Assembly: GCF_001623405.1 (NCBI RefSeq)
Contig: NZ_LUHG01000090.1
Location: 1-64,000 of the forward strand
Length of the DNA stretch: 64,000 nt
Source of the DNA: Hydrotalea flava
Lineage (GTDB): Bacteria > Bacteroidota > Bacteroidia > Chitinophagales > Chitinophagaceae
Direction: 5' to 3'
Shown: positions 1-8,948 of the stretch, piece after piece
Layout: the number at the start of each line of letters is the position of its first letter
How positions within the stretch are numbered: position 1 is the stretch's first letter
Translations under genes and position numbers: made by a program
Notes under the pieces: generated by a model
What the model saw: the letters and a program-made list of their open reading frames with translations, nothing else
The model's database searches: none
What the model was told of the DNA's origin: nothing

Positions 1-318
1 GCCCTGAACACTGGCAGTAGAACGAACCCCGCTATCGCCCCGTTCCAGTTCCTGCATCATTAATCCATAACTAATATAATCTAAACCGCCACCGCCATAT
101 TGTGCCGGAATGGTGGGCCCGAAGCAGCCTAATTGACCCATTTGTGATACAATTTGCTCGGGAAAAGCTGCATTTTGTGCATATTCTTCTATAATGGGCG
201 AAATTTCTTTTTTTACATAATTACGCACAGCATCCCGTACCATTTTGTGTTCTTCGGTTAATAAATCATCTAACTGAAAATAATCGGGTGACTGGAATAA
301 ATCGGTTCTGGCAGCCAT
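1..318 (-). CDS. Acyl-CoA dehydrogenase, glutaryl-CoA dehydrogenase-like (N-terminal part, cut by window edge)
   Basis: The minus strand reads open from an ATG at 318 to the left edge, giving 106 residues of the N-terminal alpha domain of an FAD-dependent acyl-CoA dehydrogenase. The segment contains the LTEEHKMVRD opening typical of the family. It ends in ERGDSGVRSTASVQG, which closely resembles the arginine-containing substrate-pocket segment of glutaryl-CoA dehydrogenases (RSxxSVQ). That enzyme oxidatively decarboxylates glutaryl-CoA to crotonyl-CoA in lysine and tryptophan breakdown. The tryptophan link would fit the kynurenine enzymes a few kilobases away, but this is inference. The catalytic base and the FAD-binding C-terminal half lie outside the window, so the exact substrate is not settled. 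No Shine-Dalgarno sequence is visible. Confidence 0.85.
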   Translation of the reverse strand, partial: MAARTDLFQSPDYFQLDDLLTEEHKMVRDAVRNYVKKEISPIIEEYAQNAAFPEQIVSQMGQLGCFGPTIPAQYGGGGLDYISYGLMMQELERGDSGVRSTASVQG

Positions 319-542
319 ATTCTTTTTTTTATTAGAATGAATCGTTGAATTTCAGGAAAACAGGTTTTAAACTACACACCTAATACAATTAAAACAAATG
401 TAACAAGATGCACACATCTCTCCGCATTTTGTTACATTTTTCTTTTAGGATTGCCCTTGCTTCGAACGCAATATTGATTGATGAATTGAATCTTCATCCG
501 GCATCTGTTTTTTTATGAATAATATTTAATGGGTTTCAACTT

Positions 543-550
543 TATATTTG
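543..550 (+). promoter_or_regulatory. Candidate -7 promoter element (TATATTTG) for the dicarboxylate carrier
   Basis: TATATTTG is an exact match to the Bacteroidota -7 consensus TAnnTTTG. No convincing -33 TTG lies at the expected distance. It falls inside the longest possible reading frame of the following gene. If functional, it would place the transcript start near 555 and exclude an ATG at 529 as the start codon. Confidence 0.35.
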
Positions 551-591
551 TATATCAACGACTTGAACATTACACTGCTAAACATGCTATT

Positions 592-1773
592 TTGAAAAAA
601 ATTCTCAGCCACTTAACTTTTTATGTTTTTATTGCAATTATTGCTGCCATTGCATTGGGTGTTTTTTTCCCGGATACAGCTGTTTCCATGAAGTTTTTAG
701 GCACTTATTTCGTTGATTTAATTAAAATTTTTATTGTTCCCATTATTTTCTTCACCATTGTATTGGGTATTTCGAGCATGGGCGATTTGAAAAAGGTAGG
801 CCGAATTGGTATAAAATCCATTATTTATTTCGAGCTCATTACAACGCTTTCCTTATTGATTGGAATGGGTGTAGCGTTAATACTTAAGCCTGGAAATATC
901 AACAAACAGTTATTACCTGTGGCAGCAGCGGCAAAAGCAACCACTGCATCCAAATCATTTAACTGGCTCAGTTTTTTGCAATCCAATACCACCATTCAAG
1001 CTTTATTATTGGCCATCATTGCAGGGATTGTTATTAACAAAAATAAAAACAGAATCAACATTATTCATCAACTAGGCAAATTATCACATTATGTTTTTAT
1101 TGCACTAAAATATGTGATGTATCTGGCGCCGGTAGGCGCTTTTGGAGGAATGGCTTTTAGCGTAGGTAAATTTGGATTGGCTACGCTGCTGCCACTTGCC
1201 AAATTAGTGGCTTGTGTTTATGGAGCATCTGCCTTGTTTGTTTTTATAGTATTGGGCAGCATTTTAAAATATTACAATTTAAGTATCTGGAAATATTTGG
1301 TGGCTATAAAAGAAGAGCTTTTATTGGTGTTGGGAACCTCTTCATCAGAAGCTGCCTTGCCTACTTTAATGTCGAAACTAGAAAAGATGGGCTGCAGTAA
1401 AACGGTAGTAGGTTTGGTAATACCTACCGGTTATTCATTCAATTTGGATGGTACTTCCATCTATTTATCGATGGCAGTCATTTTTATAGCACAACTGTAT
1501 CAGGTACATTTAAGTTTTGAGCATTTACTGATGTTAATACTGATACTAATGCTTACCTCAAAAGGAGCTGCGGGTGTTACCGGCAGCGGCTTTATTGTAT
1601 TAACCACTACCCTTACTGCCATACACACCATACCTGTAGAAGGTTTGGCATTTTTATTAGGGGTAGATAAATTTATGAGTGAAGCAAGAGCCATCACCAA
1701 TTTAATTGGCAATGGCGTTGCTACCATTGTTATTGCAAAAAGCGAAAAGGAGTATGTGAATCCTGCTACCTGA
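592..1773 (+). CDS. dctA: C4-dicarboxylate/cation symporter (DAACS family, DctA-like)
   Basis: Inner-membrane secondary transporter of the dicarboxylate/amino acid:cation symporter family, importing succinate, fumarate or malate with cations. The hallmark substrate-site segments are all present: the serine-rich hairpin GTSSSEAALP, the IPTGYSFNLDGTSIY helix, the SSKGAAGVTGSGF hairpin and the FMSEARAITNLIGNGVA segment with its Asp/Arg region. Similarity to the E. coli DctA sequence as I know it is high across the whole length, which favours dicarboxylates over glutamate. The frame is open from an ATG at 529, but homologues begin near residue 22 of that frame. A TTG at 592 gives KKILSHLTF directly before the first membrane helix and sits about 35 nt after a candidate promoter, so I chose 592. 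The stop codon abuts the stop of the convergent nuclease gene with no bases between. Confidence 0.9.
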   Translation: MKKILSHLTFYVFIAIIAAIALGVFFPDTAVSMKFLGTYFVDLIKIFIVPIIFFTIVLGISSMGDLKKVGRIGIKSIIYFELITTLSLLIGMGVALILKPGNINKQLLPVAAAAKATTASKSFNWLSFLQSNTTIQALLLAIIAGIVINKNKNRINIIHQLGKLSHYVFIALKYVMYLAPVGAFGGMAFSVGKFGLATLLPLAKLVACVYGASALFVFIVLGSILKYYNLSIWKYLVAIKEELLLVLGTSSSEAALPTLMSKLEKMGCSKTVVGLVIPTGYSFNLDGTSIYLSMAVIFIAQLYQVHLSFEHLLMLILILMLTSKGAAGVTGSGFIVLTTTLTAIHTIPVEGLAFLLGVDKFMSEARAITNLIGNGVATIVIAKSEKEYVNPAT

Positions 1774-2559
1774 TTATCCAAAAATCTGATTCATTAAACC
1801 GGCCAAATGCACACCGCCTTTTAATAATTGCTCATTAGCAGTTTGAATATGGTCGTACACATATCGGTAACTTAATTTTTGATCGGGTGCTTTTACTTCA
1901 GCATATAATTTTTGTGCTATTACATAAGAGTCATAAATCCATTGACTAACGGGTTGCTGCATCCAGGCCTGGCGTTGCGCTTTGTTGGTATAATTGATGG
2001 CATTGGTATATTCCGTATAGCTTAACTGCTCACTGCTGATTAATTTATCATCCCAAACCGAATGTAAATTGGTAGGCTGGCCAAACCAAAACACTTTAAT
2101 TTTATTTCCGCCGGCATCTTCTTCCCGGCTAACGTGCATGGGCTGATGTACATCCCCAACAATATGAATCAATAAACGTACATACATTTTTTTGACATCC
2201 TTCGATAAGTCTTTGCGCTTTAATTCAGTGGCTAAAAAATTAATTTTGGTATATGCATCTGCAATGGTATCCTGCGCCAGATAAGCATTCAATTCCTCCT
2301 GCGTTAAATTATCGGCTACATTTATGTAATGCCATGGAGAGAGATAATCGTATTCATGATCAGATCTTACAAAATCGGCCCATGTACTGGCTAAAGCCAT
2401 GGTTTCATTGCCTAAAATATCTTTAATGGCTGCAGCAGCTTTTGGAGTTAAATAACTTTCAGCTATCTGGCCAACTACCCGATGGCCTAACATGCCCCAT
2501 GCCATTGATGATAAAGGCACATAAAATAGTATCGCAATAAAAAATAGTTTTCTTCTCAT
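1774..2559 (-). CDS. Secreted S1/P1-type zinc nuclease
   Basis: 261 residues with a signal peptide of about 20 residues ending SSMA, so the mature protein would start with Trp. In S1/P1 nucleases the mature N-terminal Trp itself ligates zinc. Further zinc ligands follow as expected: GHRVVG, WADF, SPWHYIN, HIVGDVHQPMH and GGNKI...LHSVWD. The family cleaves single-stranded DNA and RNA (phosphodiester hydrolysis with a trinuclear zinc site). Here it would act in the periplasm or outside the cell, probably scavenging nucleotides and phosphate. Length is normal for bacterial members. The gene stands alone on the minus strand and converges tail to tail with dctA. Confidence 0.93.
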   Translation of the reverse strand: MRRKLFFIAILFYVPLSSMAWGMLGHRVVGQIAESYLTPKAAAAIKDILGNETMALASTWADFVRSDHEYDYLSPWHYINVADNLTQEELNAYLAQDTIADAYTKINFLATELKRKDLSKDVKKMYVRLLIHIVGDVHQPMHVSREEDAGGNKIKVFWFGQPTNLHSVWDDKLISSEQLSYTEYTNAINYTNKAQRQAWMQQPVSQWIYDSYVIAQKLYAEVKAPDQKLSYRYVYDHIQTANEQLLKGGVHLAGLMNQIFG

Positions 2560-2786
2560 AATCTCATTTTTTTTAAACGAAAGTAAAAGATGCCGTTTAA
2601 AAAATGGATTAATAAATTAAGAACGGTTAAATGGGTGAAAATATCTGTTAAAAAGGATTTTTGGAAAATTGCTGCAAAAAAATGTAATTTGCTGTTTGAA
2701 ATTGTCCCCCAACAAATCAAAAAAGATAAAGCATGAAGTTTAGTGGATGGCAGAATTATGCTGATTATTAACCAATACTTACGTGC

Positions 2787-3509
2787 ATGTACAGATTTGT
2801 TATGGTAGATGACCACTACCGAACCCATTGGCGCTTTAGAGATTTTTTTATAGAGCGTACCGACTTTGTGATGGAGAAGGCTTGCTACTCCGTTTATGAA
2901 TTTTTAGTGTATATCAAAGACCTGGAAATTGCAAAGAAGCCCCTGCCTGACTTATTGGTAATTGATATTAATATGCCCGGAGCAGATGGAGCCTCGCTTG
3001 CCCATTACATGAAGATTTTTTATCCCAATATTAAGATTTTAATACTCACTGTTCATGATACGGAAGAAAACCTGTTTAATGCCACACTTTGTCTGGCAGA
3101 AGGGTTTATCATGAAGCCCTTCTTTGAAGACCTGATTATTGATGCTTTTCAAAGAATTATGAATGGTGAGGAGTTTTATCTGGATCCCAGAACCACATTG
3201 CCTTATCCTACCATCATTGAAGATTCATTAGCTTATCGGGAATTGAAAATCAGAAATGTTAATCCATATAATTATACGGAATTAGAACGCAAATATCTGA
3301 TTTTTCATGTAATGGGTCTTACTGTTCCGCGTATGGCCTATTTGCTGGATATTACAGAAGATGAAGTGCGTAATTTGCATGAATTAATGGTAAAAAAAAC
3401 CGGCATTCAAAATGTTCCAAAAATTAAAGAAGACAGTAATCTGCGTTATTTTTCCATTAAACATAACTTAGCCCGAATGGCCGATTACAGAGCTTTTCTG
3501 GCAAGCTAA
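2787..3509 (+). CDS. Orphan response regulator, REC plus degenerate LuxR-type HTH
   Basis: 240 residues. The first ~120 form a CheY-like receiver: acidic pair VDD at 8-9, phospho-acceptor Asp in VIDINMP near residue 55, the conserved Thr in LTVHD and the Lys in MKPF. The last ~90 residues resemble a weakly conserved LuxR/NarL helix-turn-helix (LERKYLIFHVMGLT...DITEDEVRNLHELMVKKTGIQN), so it is probably a DNA-binding transcription regulator. No histidine kinase is adjacent, so its input is unknown. Family assignment of the receiver is firm. The output domain is my reading of a divergent motif. Confidence 0.8.
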   Translation: MYRFVMVDDHYRTHWRFRDFFIERTDFVMEKACYSVYEFLVYIKDLEIAKKPLPDLLVIDINMPGADGASLAHYMKIFYPNIKILILTVHDTEENLFNATLCLAEGFIMKPFFEDLIIDAFQRIMNGEEFYLDPRTTLPYPTIIEDSLAYRELKIRNVNPYNYTELERKYLIFHVMGLTVPRMAYLLDITEDEVRNLHELMVKKTGIQNVPKIKEDSNLRYFSIKHNLARMADYRAFLAS

Positions 3510-3597
3510 CTTTACAAACAAAAATAGTTTTATAAAAAGACCCGCCCCAATTTGGAGGCAGCCTTTTTATTGTCTGAAACTTGTGTGCTGTTCGTTT

Positions 3598-6078
3598 TTA
3601 CTTACTCATGGGAATATCATTATCCATTTCAGTAATATCTACATTCCGCTCAGTATGATCGCCCATTAAGTATTGTGAAAAATAATCTGCCATGCGCCAC
3701 CAGAAATACTCAGTCATATCACCATAACCATGTCGTTGGCCGGGCATCATTACCAAATCGAATCGTTTATTGGCTTTTATGAGTGCATTAGCCAAACGAA
3801 TGGTGTTGGCAGGATGCACATTGTTATCAATATCGCCAGTAGAAAGCATTAAATGCCCTTTTAAATGGCTGGCAATAGTTGGATTTTTATCAATACTATA
3901 CACAAAACTGGTATCGCCTCCTTTAATTACCTCTTTTACACCATGATGCTTTTCACTCCACCAACGGTTATATATACTGTTATCATGATTACCCGATGAT
4001 GCAACGGCTACTTTAAAAAAGTCAGGGTATACCAACATGGCAGCTGCACTCATAAATCCACCCCCACTATGCCCATGAATACCCACACGATTGATATCCA
4101 TGAAACTATACTTATTGCATAATTGCTCTGCAGCAGTTTTTTTATCGGCCAAACCATAATCACGTAAATTACCATATCCATACGTATGGTACCATTTGCT
4201 ACGCGAAGGGTTGCCACCTCTGTTACCAACTGTTACTACTACAAAACCCAATTGTGCCAACCGATCGGTTCTATTCATATTGGTAGAAAATGCTGTATTC
4301 ACTGCTTCGGTTTGAGGGCCGGGATAAACATATTCTATCACCGGATATTTTTTGGTGGAATCAAAATCAAAAGGTTTATACAATACACCATATAAATCGG
4401 TAATACCATCATCTGCCTTTACACTAAATGGTTCGGGAAAATGATAACCGGTAGCCATTAAGGCTGATAAATCGGCTGTTTCTAAATTCATTAAAATTTT
4501 TCCATCACTATTGTATAAAACCGAAGCTGGAACGGTATTTACCCTGCTAAAGTTATCTATAAAATAACGGTTATCATCATTCATATCCACCGCATGATCA
4601 AAGTTCCCAGAATTCAGTAAGGTTAATCCCGTACCATCAAAATGAATACTATAGGCATGCAGGTAATAGGGATTTTCATTTTTCTCTTTGGCATTGGCAG
4701 TAAAATACAATATTCTTTTATCTGCGTCAATGCCTAATATATCTTCACAATGATAAGGGCCTGATGTAATTTGGTTTTTCAATTTTCCATTGCCATCATA
4801 CAAATAAAAATGCCCCCATCCATCCCGTTCACTCCATTCAATAAGTTCTTTGCCATCATTTACCAGTCCTAACCTCCTTACCTCTACATAAGTATTAAAA
4901 CGCTCTTCAATTAATGTTTGAATGGTATCGGGCACTACCCAGGCTTTGCAAATATCAATTCTTTTTAAATCGCGACTGGTACGTGTAAAATAAAATGCCT
5001 GATTATTGCCTAACCAAATACTGGGTCGGGTATCATCATCTCTATTATTCTTTTTGTCAGGAGCCGCCCAAATACTGATATCTTGGTCTTTAAAAGCCGC
5101 CACTTGCAATTCTTTACCTTCCTGCTTTTGCATATCAAACACATATAAATGATCTACCGGTGATTGTTTTTCACCGGGCATCCAATATTTATATGTTTCT
5201 AAGGTAGGCCTTGGTTGTGCAATGCTATTAATCACCCATAAATCTTGCACATTTCTATTGTCTACCCTTGTTAAACTAAAATACCTGCTATTGGGCGACC
5301 AATAAGCCCAAACGGATTTCCTTTTTTTCTTATTTTTTTCTTTATCTACATTCGATTCGCCTAAGCCCGATAAATTGGAGGAATTGTAGTAACTAAAGTT
5401 TTCTATACCATCTTTTGTTAAAGCATGTTCTACAATGGTAGAGTCATCTTCATTTTGCAGGGCTTTTTCATAATTCTGCTTATCCATCCAGTACAAATTA
5501 TTCTCTCTTCCAAACAAAATAATGGCACTATCGGGCGAAATATTTGCCCAGGCGGGCTTTCTTGCAGGGCGCTTAAAATCTTTCAAATCCACCAATTCAT
5601 TGGTATGAATGTTGTATTCAAAGTAAAACACTTTTTTCTTTGGCTTTGGTTCTTCGCTCTTCTTTATGGAAGTGTCGGTGTTCACCTCGTCAATTGAACT
5701 TTTTATTTGAAATTGAATCCAGTTTTCATCACGAACAAACTTTAAACTATCTATGGGTAAATGTTGTGCATCGAAAGGGTCTTTCACCATTAAAGTGATG
5801 GCTACAGCCAATTTACCATTGTCAAATAATAATTTTTTTTCATTTTTAACAGGATCAACCAACAGCCACTTTTTTCCTGCTGTAGTTTCATACATATACC
5901 AAAAACGGTTCGATTTTTTGAGCCAGTGGGGATCAACGGCTGTACTAAATACCATTTTCTTTAACCGGTTCGGGGAATACTTTGCTGCCAGTTCATAATT
6001 AGCTTTCGTAACCAATTGTTGGGCATACAATATGGATGTACACACCAATAACACCATCAATAAAAATAATTTTCTCAT
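3598..6078 (-). CDS. Prolyl oligopeptidase-family (S9B, DPP IV-like) serine peptidase
   Basis: About 826 residues: a signal peptide (MRKLFLLMVLLVCTSILYAQ), an N-terminal beta-propeller (DPPIV_N) to about residue 570, and a C-terminal alpha/beta-hydrolase peptidase domain. The triad is visible: Ser near 671 in GHSGGG, Asp near 751 in DNNVHP, His near 783 in RHGYGD. Enzymes of this group release dipeptides, often Xaa-Pro, from peptide N-termini in the periplasm. The frame is open 13 codons further upstream, but the extension would precede a complete signal peptide, so the ATG at 6078 is preferred. It is monocistronic. Exact specificity (DPP4, DPP5 or an acyl-aminoacyl type) is not settled by sequence alone. 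Confidence 0.9.
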   Translation of the reverse strand: MRKLFLLMVLLVCTSILYAQQLVTKANYELAAKYSPNRLKKMVFSTAVDPHWLKKSNRFWYMYETTAGKKWLLVDPVKNEKKLLFDNGKLAVAITLMVKDPFDAQHLPIDSLKFVRDENWIQFQIKSSIDEVNTDTSIKKSEEPKPKKKVFYFEYNIHTNELVDLKDFKRPARKPAWANISPDSAIILFGRENNLYWMDKQNYEKALQNEDDSTIVEHALTKDGIENFSYYNSSNLSGLGESNVDKEKNKKKRKSVWAYWSPNSRYFSLTRVDNRNVQDLWVINSIAQPRPTLETYKYWMPGEKQSPVDHLYVFDMQKQEGKELQVAAFKDQDISIWAAPDKKNNRDDDTRPSIWLGNNQAFYFTRTSRDLKRIDICKAWVVPDTIQTLIEERFNTYVEVRRLGLVNDGKELIEWSERDGWGHFYLYDGNGKLKNQITSGPYHCEDILGIDADKRILYFTANAKEKNENPYYLHAYSIHFDGTGLTLLNSGNFDHAVDMNDDNRYFIDNFSRVNTVPASVLYNSDGKILMNLETADLSALMATGYHFPEPFSVKADDGITDLYGVLYKPFDFDSTKKYPVIEYVYPGPQTEAVNTAFSTNMNRTDRLAQLGFVVVTVGNRGGNPSRSKWYHTYGYGNLRDYGLADKKTAAEQLCNKYSFMDINRVGIHGHSGGGFMSAAAMLVYPDFFKVAVASSGNHDNSIYNRWWSEKHHGVKEVIKGGDTSFVYSIDKNPTIASHLKGHLMLSTGDIDNNVHPANTIRLANALIKANKRFDLVMMPGQRHGYGDMTEYFWWRMADYFSQYLMGDHTERNVDITEMDNDIPMSK

Positions 6079-6192
6079 AGCATTTTTTTGGAAAATTAAA
6101 AATAGCCAATTAACCAATATCCCAAAAACCGCTTATCCATAAACAGCCGAAAAATATTTGAAGCAAATAGAGTTAATTTGTACAAACAGAAA

Positions 6193-7458
6193 ATGATGAC
6201 AGCCTACAGCACAGATTTTGCATTTGCTAAAAATGCCGATGAAAATGATCCTTTAAAAATATATCGTAACGCGTTTTATTTCCCAACCATTCATAACAAA
6301 GCGGCCGTTTACTTTTGTGGCAACTCATTAGGATTACAACCCAAAAAGGCTGCAACCATCATAGAAACGGAATTGGCCTCCTGGCGTAACCACGCCATTG
6401 AAGGCTTTTTTACCGGCACCCATCCCTGGTTGTATTATCAGGAATATGTAAAACCTTCACTCGCCAAAATAATGGGATGCCTGCCACATGAAGTAACTGT
6501 AATGAATACACTGACGGTGAATTTGCACTTACTGCTATTAAGTTTTTATAAACCCAATTCAAAACGATTTAAAATTATAATGGAGGCCGGCGCTTTTCCG
6601 TCCGATCAATATGCCGTTGAAACGCTGGTAAAACATTATGGTTTAGAACCTACATCTGCCATTATTGAAATACAGCCTGAACCGGGCAATAAAACTTTAC
6701 AAACCAGCGCAATTATTACAACCATTGAAACACATGCCAACGAATTGGCCTTAGTTTTAATAGGTGGCATACAATATTATACCGGACAATTGTTTGATAT
6801 TAAAGCAATTACTGCTGCAGCACACAAAGCCGATGCCGTTGCAGCTTTTGATCTGGCACATATAGCAGGCAATGTACCGGTTCAGTTACACGAATGGAAT
6901 GTAGATTTTGCCGTTTGGTGCAGTTATAAATATTTGAATGGCGGGCCGGGAGCAATTGGTGGTATATATATTCATGAACAATATGCCACCAATATTAACT
7001 TTCCGCGTTTAGGTGGTTGGTGGGGAAATGATGAACAAGAACGATTTAAAATGGAAAAAGGTTTTAAACCAAAAAACAATGCCAGCGGTTGGAACATAAG
7101 CACTACACAAGTGATGAATACTGCCGCACTAATGGCATCGCTCGAAATTTTTGAAGCAGCAGGCATGGATGCAATTCGCAAGAAAAGCATAGCATTAACC
7201 GGTTATCTGGATTTTCTATTAAAGCAATTACCCAATATTGGGTTTGAAATGATTACACCCGCAGCACCTAAAGAACGGGGTGCACAATTATCGCTTTATT
7301 TTAAAGAAAATGGCAAAACCATACACAGCAAAATGTTGGAAAAAGGAATTATAGCAGATTTCAGAGAACCGGGGGTAATTCGTATAGCTCCGGCACCATT
7401 GTATTGCAGTTTTCAGGATGTATTTGCATTTTATGAAATATTAAAAAATGAATTTTAA
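6193..7458 (+). CDS. kynU: Kynureninase
   Basis: PLP-dependent fold-type I hydrolase converting L-kynurenine to anthranilate and alanine, or 3-hydroxykynurenine to 3-hydroxyanthranilate. The protein has the kynureninase opening FCGNSLGLQPK, the GTHPWLYYQ segment, the cofactor Asp in AFDLAHIAGN and the PLP-binding Lys near residue 246 in SYKYLNGGPG. Length (about 421 residues) is normal. The frame is open from a TTG at 6178, but tandem ATG codons at 6193 and 6196 are more plausible. A one-mismatch -7 element (TTAATTTG) lies at 6173-6180, which would give a very short leader. The 3' end overlaps the next gene by 11 nt. Tryptophan 2,3-dioxygenase is 3 kb downstream; no formamidase or kynurenine monooxygenase is seen in the window. 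Confidence 0.95.
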   Translation: MMTAYSTDFAFAKNADENDPLKIYRNAFYFPTIHNKAAVYFCGNSLGLQPKKAATIIETELASWRNHAIEGFFTGTHPWLYYQEYVKPSLAKIMGCLPHEVTVMNTLTVNLHLLLLSFYKPNSKRFKIIMEAGAFPSDQYAVETLVKHYGLEPTSAIIEIQPEPGNKTLQTSAIITTIETHANELALVLIGGIQYYTGQLFDIKAITAAAHKADAVAAFDLAHIAGNVPVQLHEWNVDFAVWCSYKYLNGGPGAIGGIYIHEQYATNINFPRLGGWWGNDEQERFKMEKGFKPKNNASGWNISTTQVMNTAALMASLEIFEAAGMDAIRKKSIALTGYLDFLLKQLPNIGFEMITPAAPKERGAQLSLYFKENGKTIHSKMLEKGIIADFREPGVIRIAPAPLYCSFQDVFAFYEILKNEF

Positions 7459-8071
7459 TATGAAACCGGTTCATCAATTACTTTGCCTCGGCGATTCCTA
7501 CACCATTGGTGAAGGTGTACCATTGTATGATAGTTTTCCTTATCAACTGATGCAGCTACTTCGCCAAATGCAGATTCATTGCAATGCGCCCGAAATAATT
7601 GCCAAAACCGGTTGGACCAGTTTTGAGCTGGCAGAATATTTAATTCATCACCCTTTCAGCACAAATTATGATTTTGTAACATTATTAATTGGCGTTAATA
7701 ACCAATACAGAAATTCCGATATTACTGAATTTGAAAATGATTATCAATTCCTGTTACAAAAAGCCATACATTTTACAGGCAACCAACCCGGCAAAGTAAT
7801 GGGCATTGCAATTCCCGATTGGGGCTATTCGCCTTTTGCAGCGCGTAAACATGCAACAAACATTGAAAAAATTCACAAAGAAATTGATACATTGAATGTT
7901 ATTTGTGAAGCACATTGCAACAAAGCAGGTGTACATTTTATCAATATCGCCAACTTAACAAAGTATATTGTTGAAGAAGGATATTTTACGGATGATGGGT
8001 TACACTACACCACTACAATGTATCGGCAATGGGCACAAATGATTGCAGTACTGATAAAAAAATTACAGTAA
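7448..8071 (+). CDS. SGNH/GDSL-family hydrolase overlapping kynU
   Basis: 207 residues with the SGNH-hydrolase blocks: nucleophile Ser in CLGDSYTIGEG, the Asn block in LIGVNNQYRN and the terminal Asp-His pair in DDGLHYT. It has no signal peptide and is presumably cytosolic. The family contains esterases, lipases and acyl hydrolases, and the true substrate is unknown. The first ATG lies inside the last codons of kynU (11 nt overlap), so the two genes are very likely co-transcribed and translationally coupled. A second ATG at 7460 would remove the overlap. Given its partner, an ester or amide substrate linked to kynurenine metabolism is conceivable (see findings), but this is inference. It converges with pyrF, overlapping by 9 nt. 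Confidence 0.85.
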   Translation: MNFNMKPVHQLLCLGDSYTIGEGVPLYDSFPYQLMQLLRQMQIHCNAPEIIAKTGWTSFELAEYLIHHPFSTNYDFVTLLIGVNNQYRNSDITEFENDYQFLLQKAIHFTGNQPGKVMGIAIPDWGYSPFAARKHATNIEKIHKEIDTLNVICEAHCNKAGVHFINIANLTKYIVEEGYFTDDGLHYTTTMYRQWAQMIAVLIKKLQ

Positions 8072-8908
8072 TTTTTGAGAAAGTATCTGTTGCATAGTCA
8101 ATTGGTATTTTGCAGCTGCTGCAGTTGCAGCTATTTGAAAATTTTCAGTATCATCTGCATAAATAATGCTTCTACTGGCATTTACTAAAAGTCCAACATT
8201 TTTATTCCACCCAAAATCAGCCACTTCATTTAAATTGCCGCCCTGTGCACCAACCCCCGGCACCAGAAAAAAGTGTTCCGGAACAATTGAACGAATTTGT
8301 TTCATTTCCACAGTTTTGGTTGCACCTACCACAAACATTAATTGCTCAGTTGTTCCCCAGTTTGCTACTTTTTCTATAACTTTTTCGTACAGTTTTTTTT
8401 GTGAATAAGCACCGGAATTACCGCCTGTTTCCTGAACGATTAACTGTTCAAAATCTTCACTGCTTTTGTTTGAAGTTAAGCCCAATACAATGGTAACTTT
8501 TTGGTTATACTCTAAAAACGGGCGAATACTATCTTCACCCATGTATGGCGCTACTGTTACAGCATCGAAAGGATATATTTCAAAAAACGTGCGGGCATAT
8601 TGTGCAGCAGTATTGCCAATATCGCCGCGCTTTGCATCAGCAATAGAAAAATGCGTAGTAGGGATATAATGCAAGGTTGCTTCCATTATATCCCAACCCT
8701 TTGCACCCATCGCTTCATAAAAAGCCGTATTCAGTTTATAACTTACACAAAAGGTTTTAGTTGCATCAATAATTGCTTTATTAAAATTGAGTACGGCATT
8801 GGGTTGCTGTTGCAAGTGTTTAGGCAGTTTTTTTAACTCGGTATCTAAGCCAACACACAAAAAACTTTTGTTTTGAATAATTTGTTGCGTTAAATCTTTC
8901 AACAGCAT
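8063..8908 (-). CDS. pyrF: Orotidine 5'-phosphate decarboxylase
   Basis: 281 residues of the longer (type 2) PyrF family. It decarboxylates OMP to UMP, the last step of de novo UMP synthesis. Visible motifs are the entry FLCVGLDTELKKLP, the catalytic Lys/Asp segment SIADAKRGDIGNT, and the phosphate-binding VGATKT and VPGVGAQGG segments near the C-terminus. Length matches type 2 enzymes rather than the ~230-residue E. coli type. It is a single gene whose end overlaps the convergent SGNH hydrolase by 9 nt. Confidence 0.96.
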   Translation of the reverse strand: MLLKDLTQQIIQNKSFLCVGLDTELKKLPKHLQQQPNAVLNFNKAIIDATKTFCVSYKLNTAFYEAMGAKGWDIMEATLHYIPTTHFSIADAKRGDIGNTAAQYARTFFEIYPFDAVTVAPYMGEDSIRPFLEYNQKVTIVLGLTSNKSSEDFEQLIVQETGGNSGAYSQKKLYEKVIEKVANWGTTEQLMFVVGATKTVEMKQIRSIVPEHFFLVPGVGAQGGNLNEVADFGWNKNVGLLVNASRSIIYADDTENFQIAATAAAAKYQLTMQQILSQKLL

Positions 8909-8948
8909 AAACAGATAGTTAAAGTTCTAATTTTTGATAATGAGTTAT

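Noticed and set aside
3530-3580. A possible terminator between the response regulator and the S9 peptidase (AAAAAGACCCGCCCC...GGAGGCAGCCTTTTT).
   Set aside because: The two arms match poorly (about ten of fifteen pairs with no continuous run in the middle), so it cannot be called with confidence.
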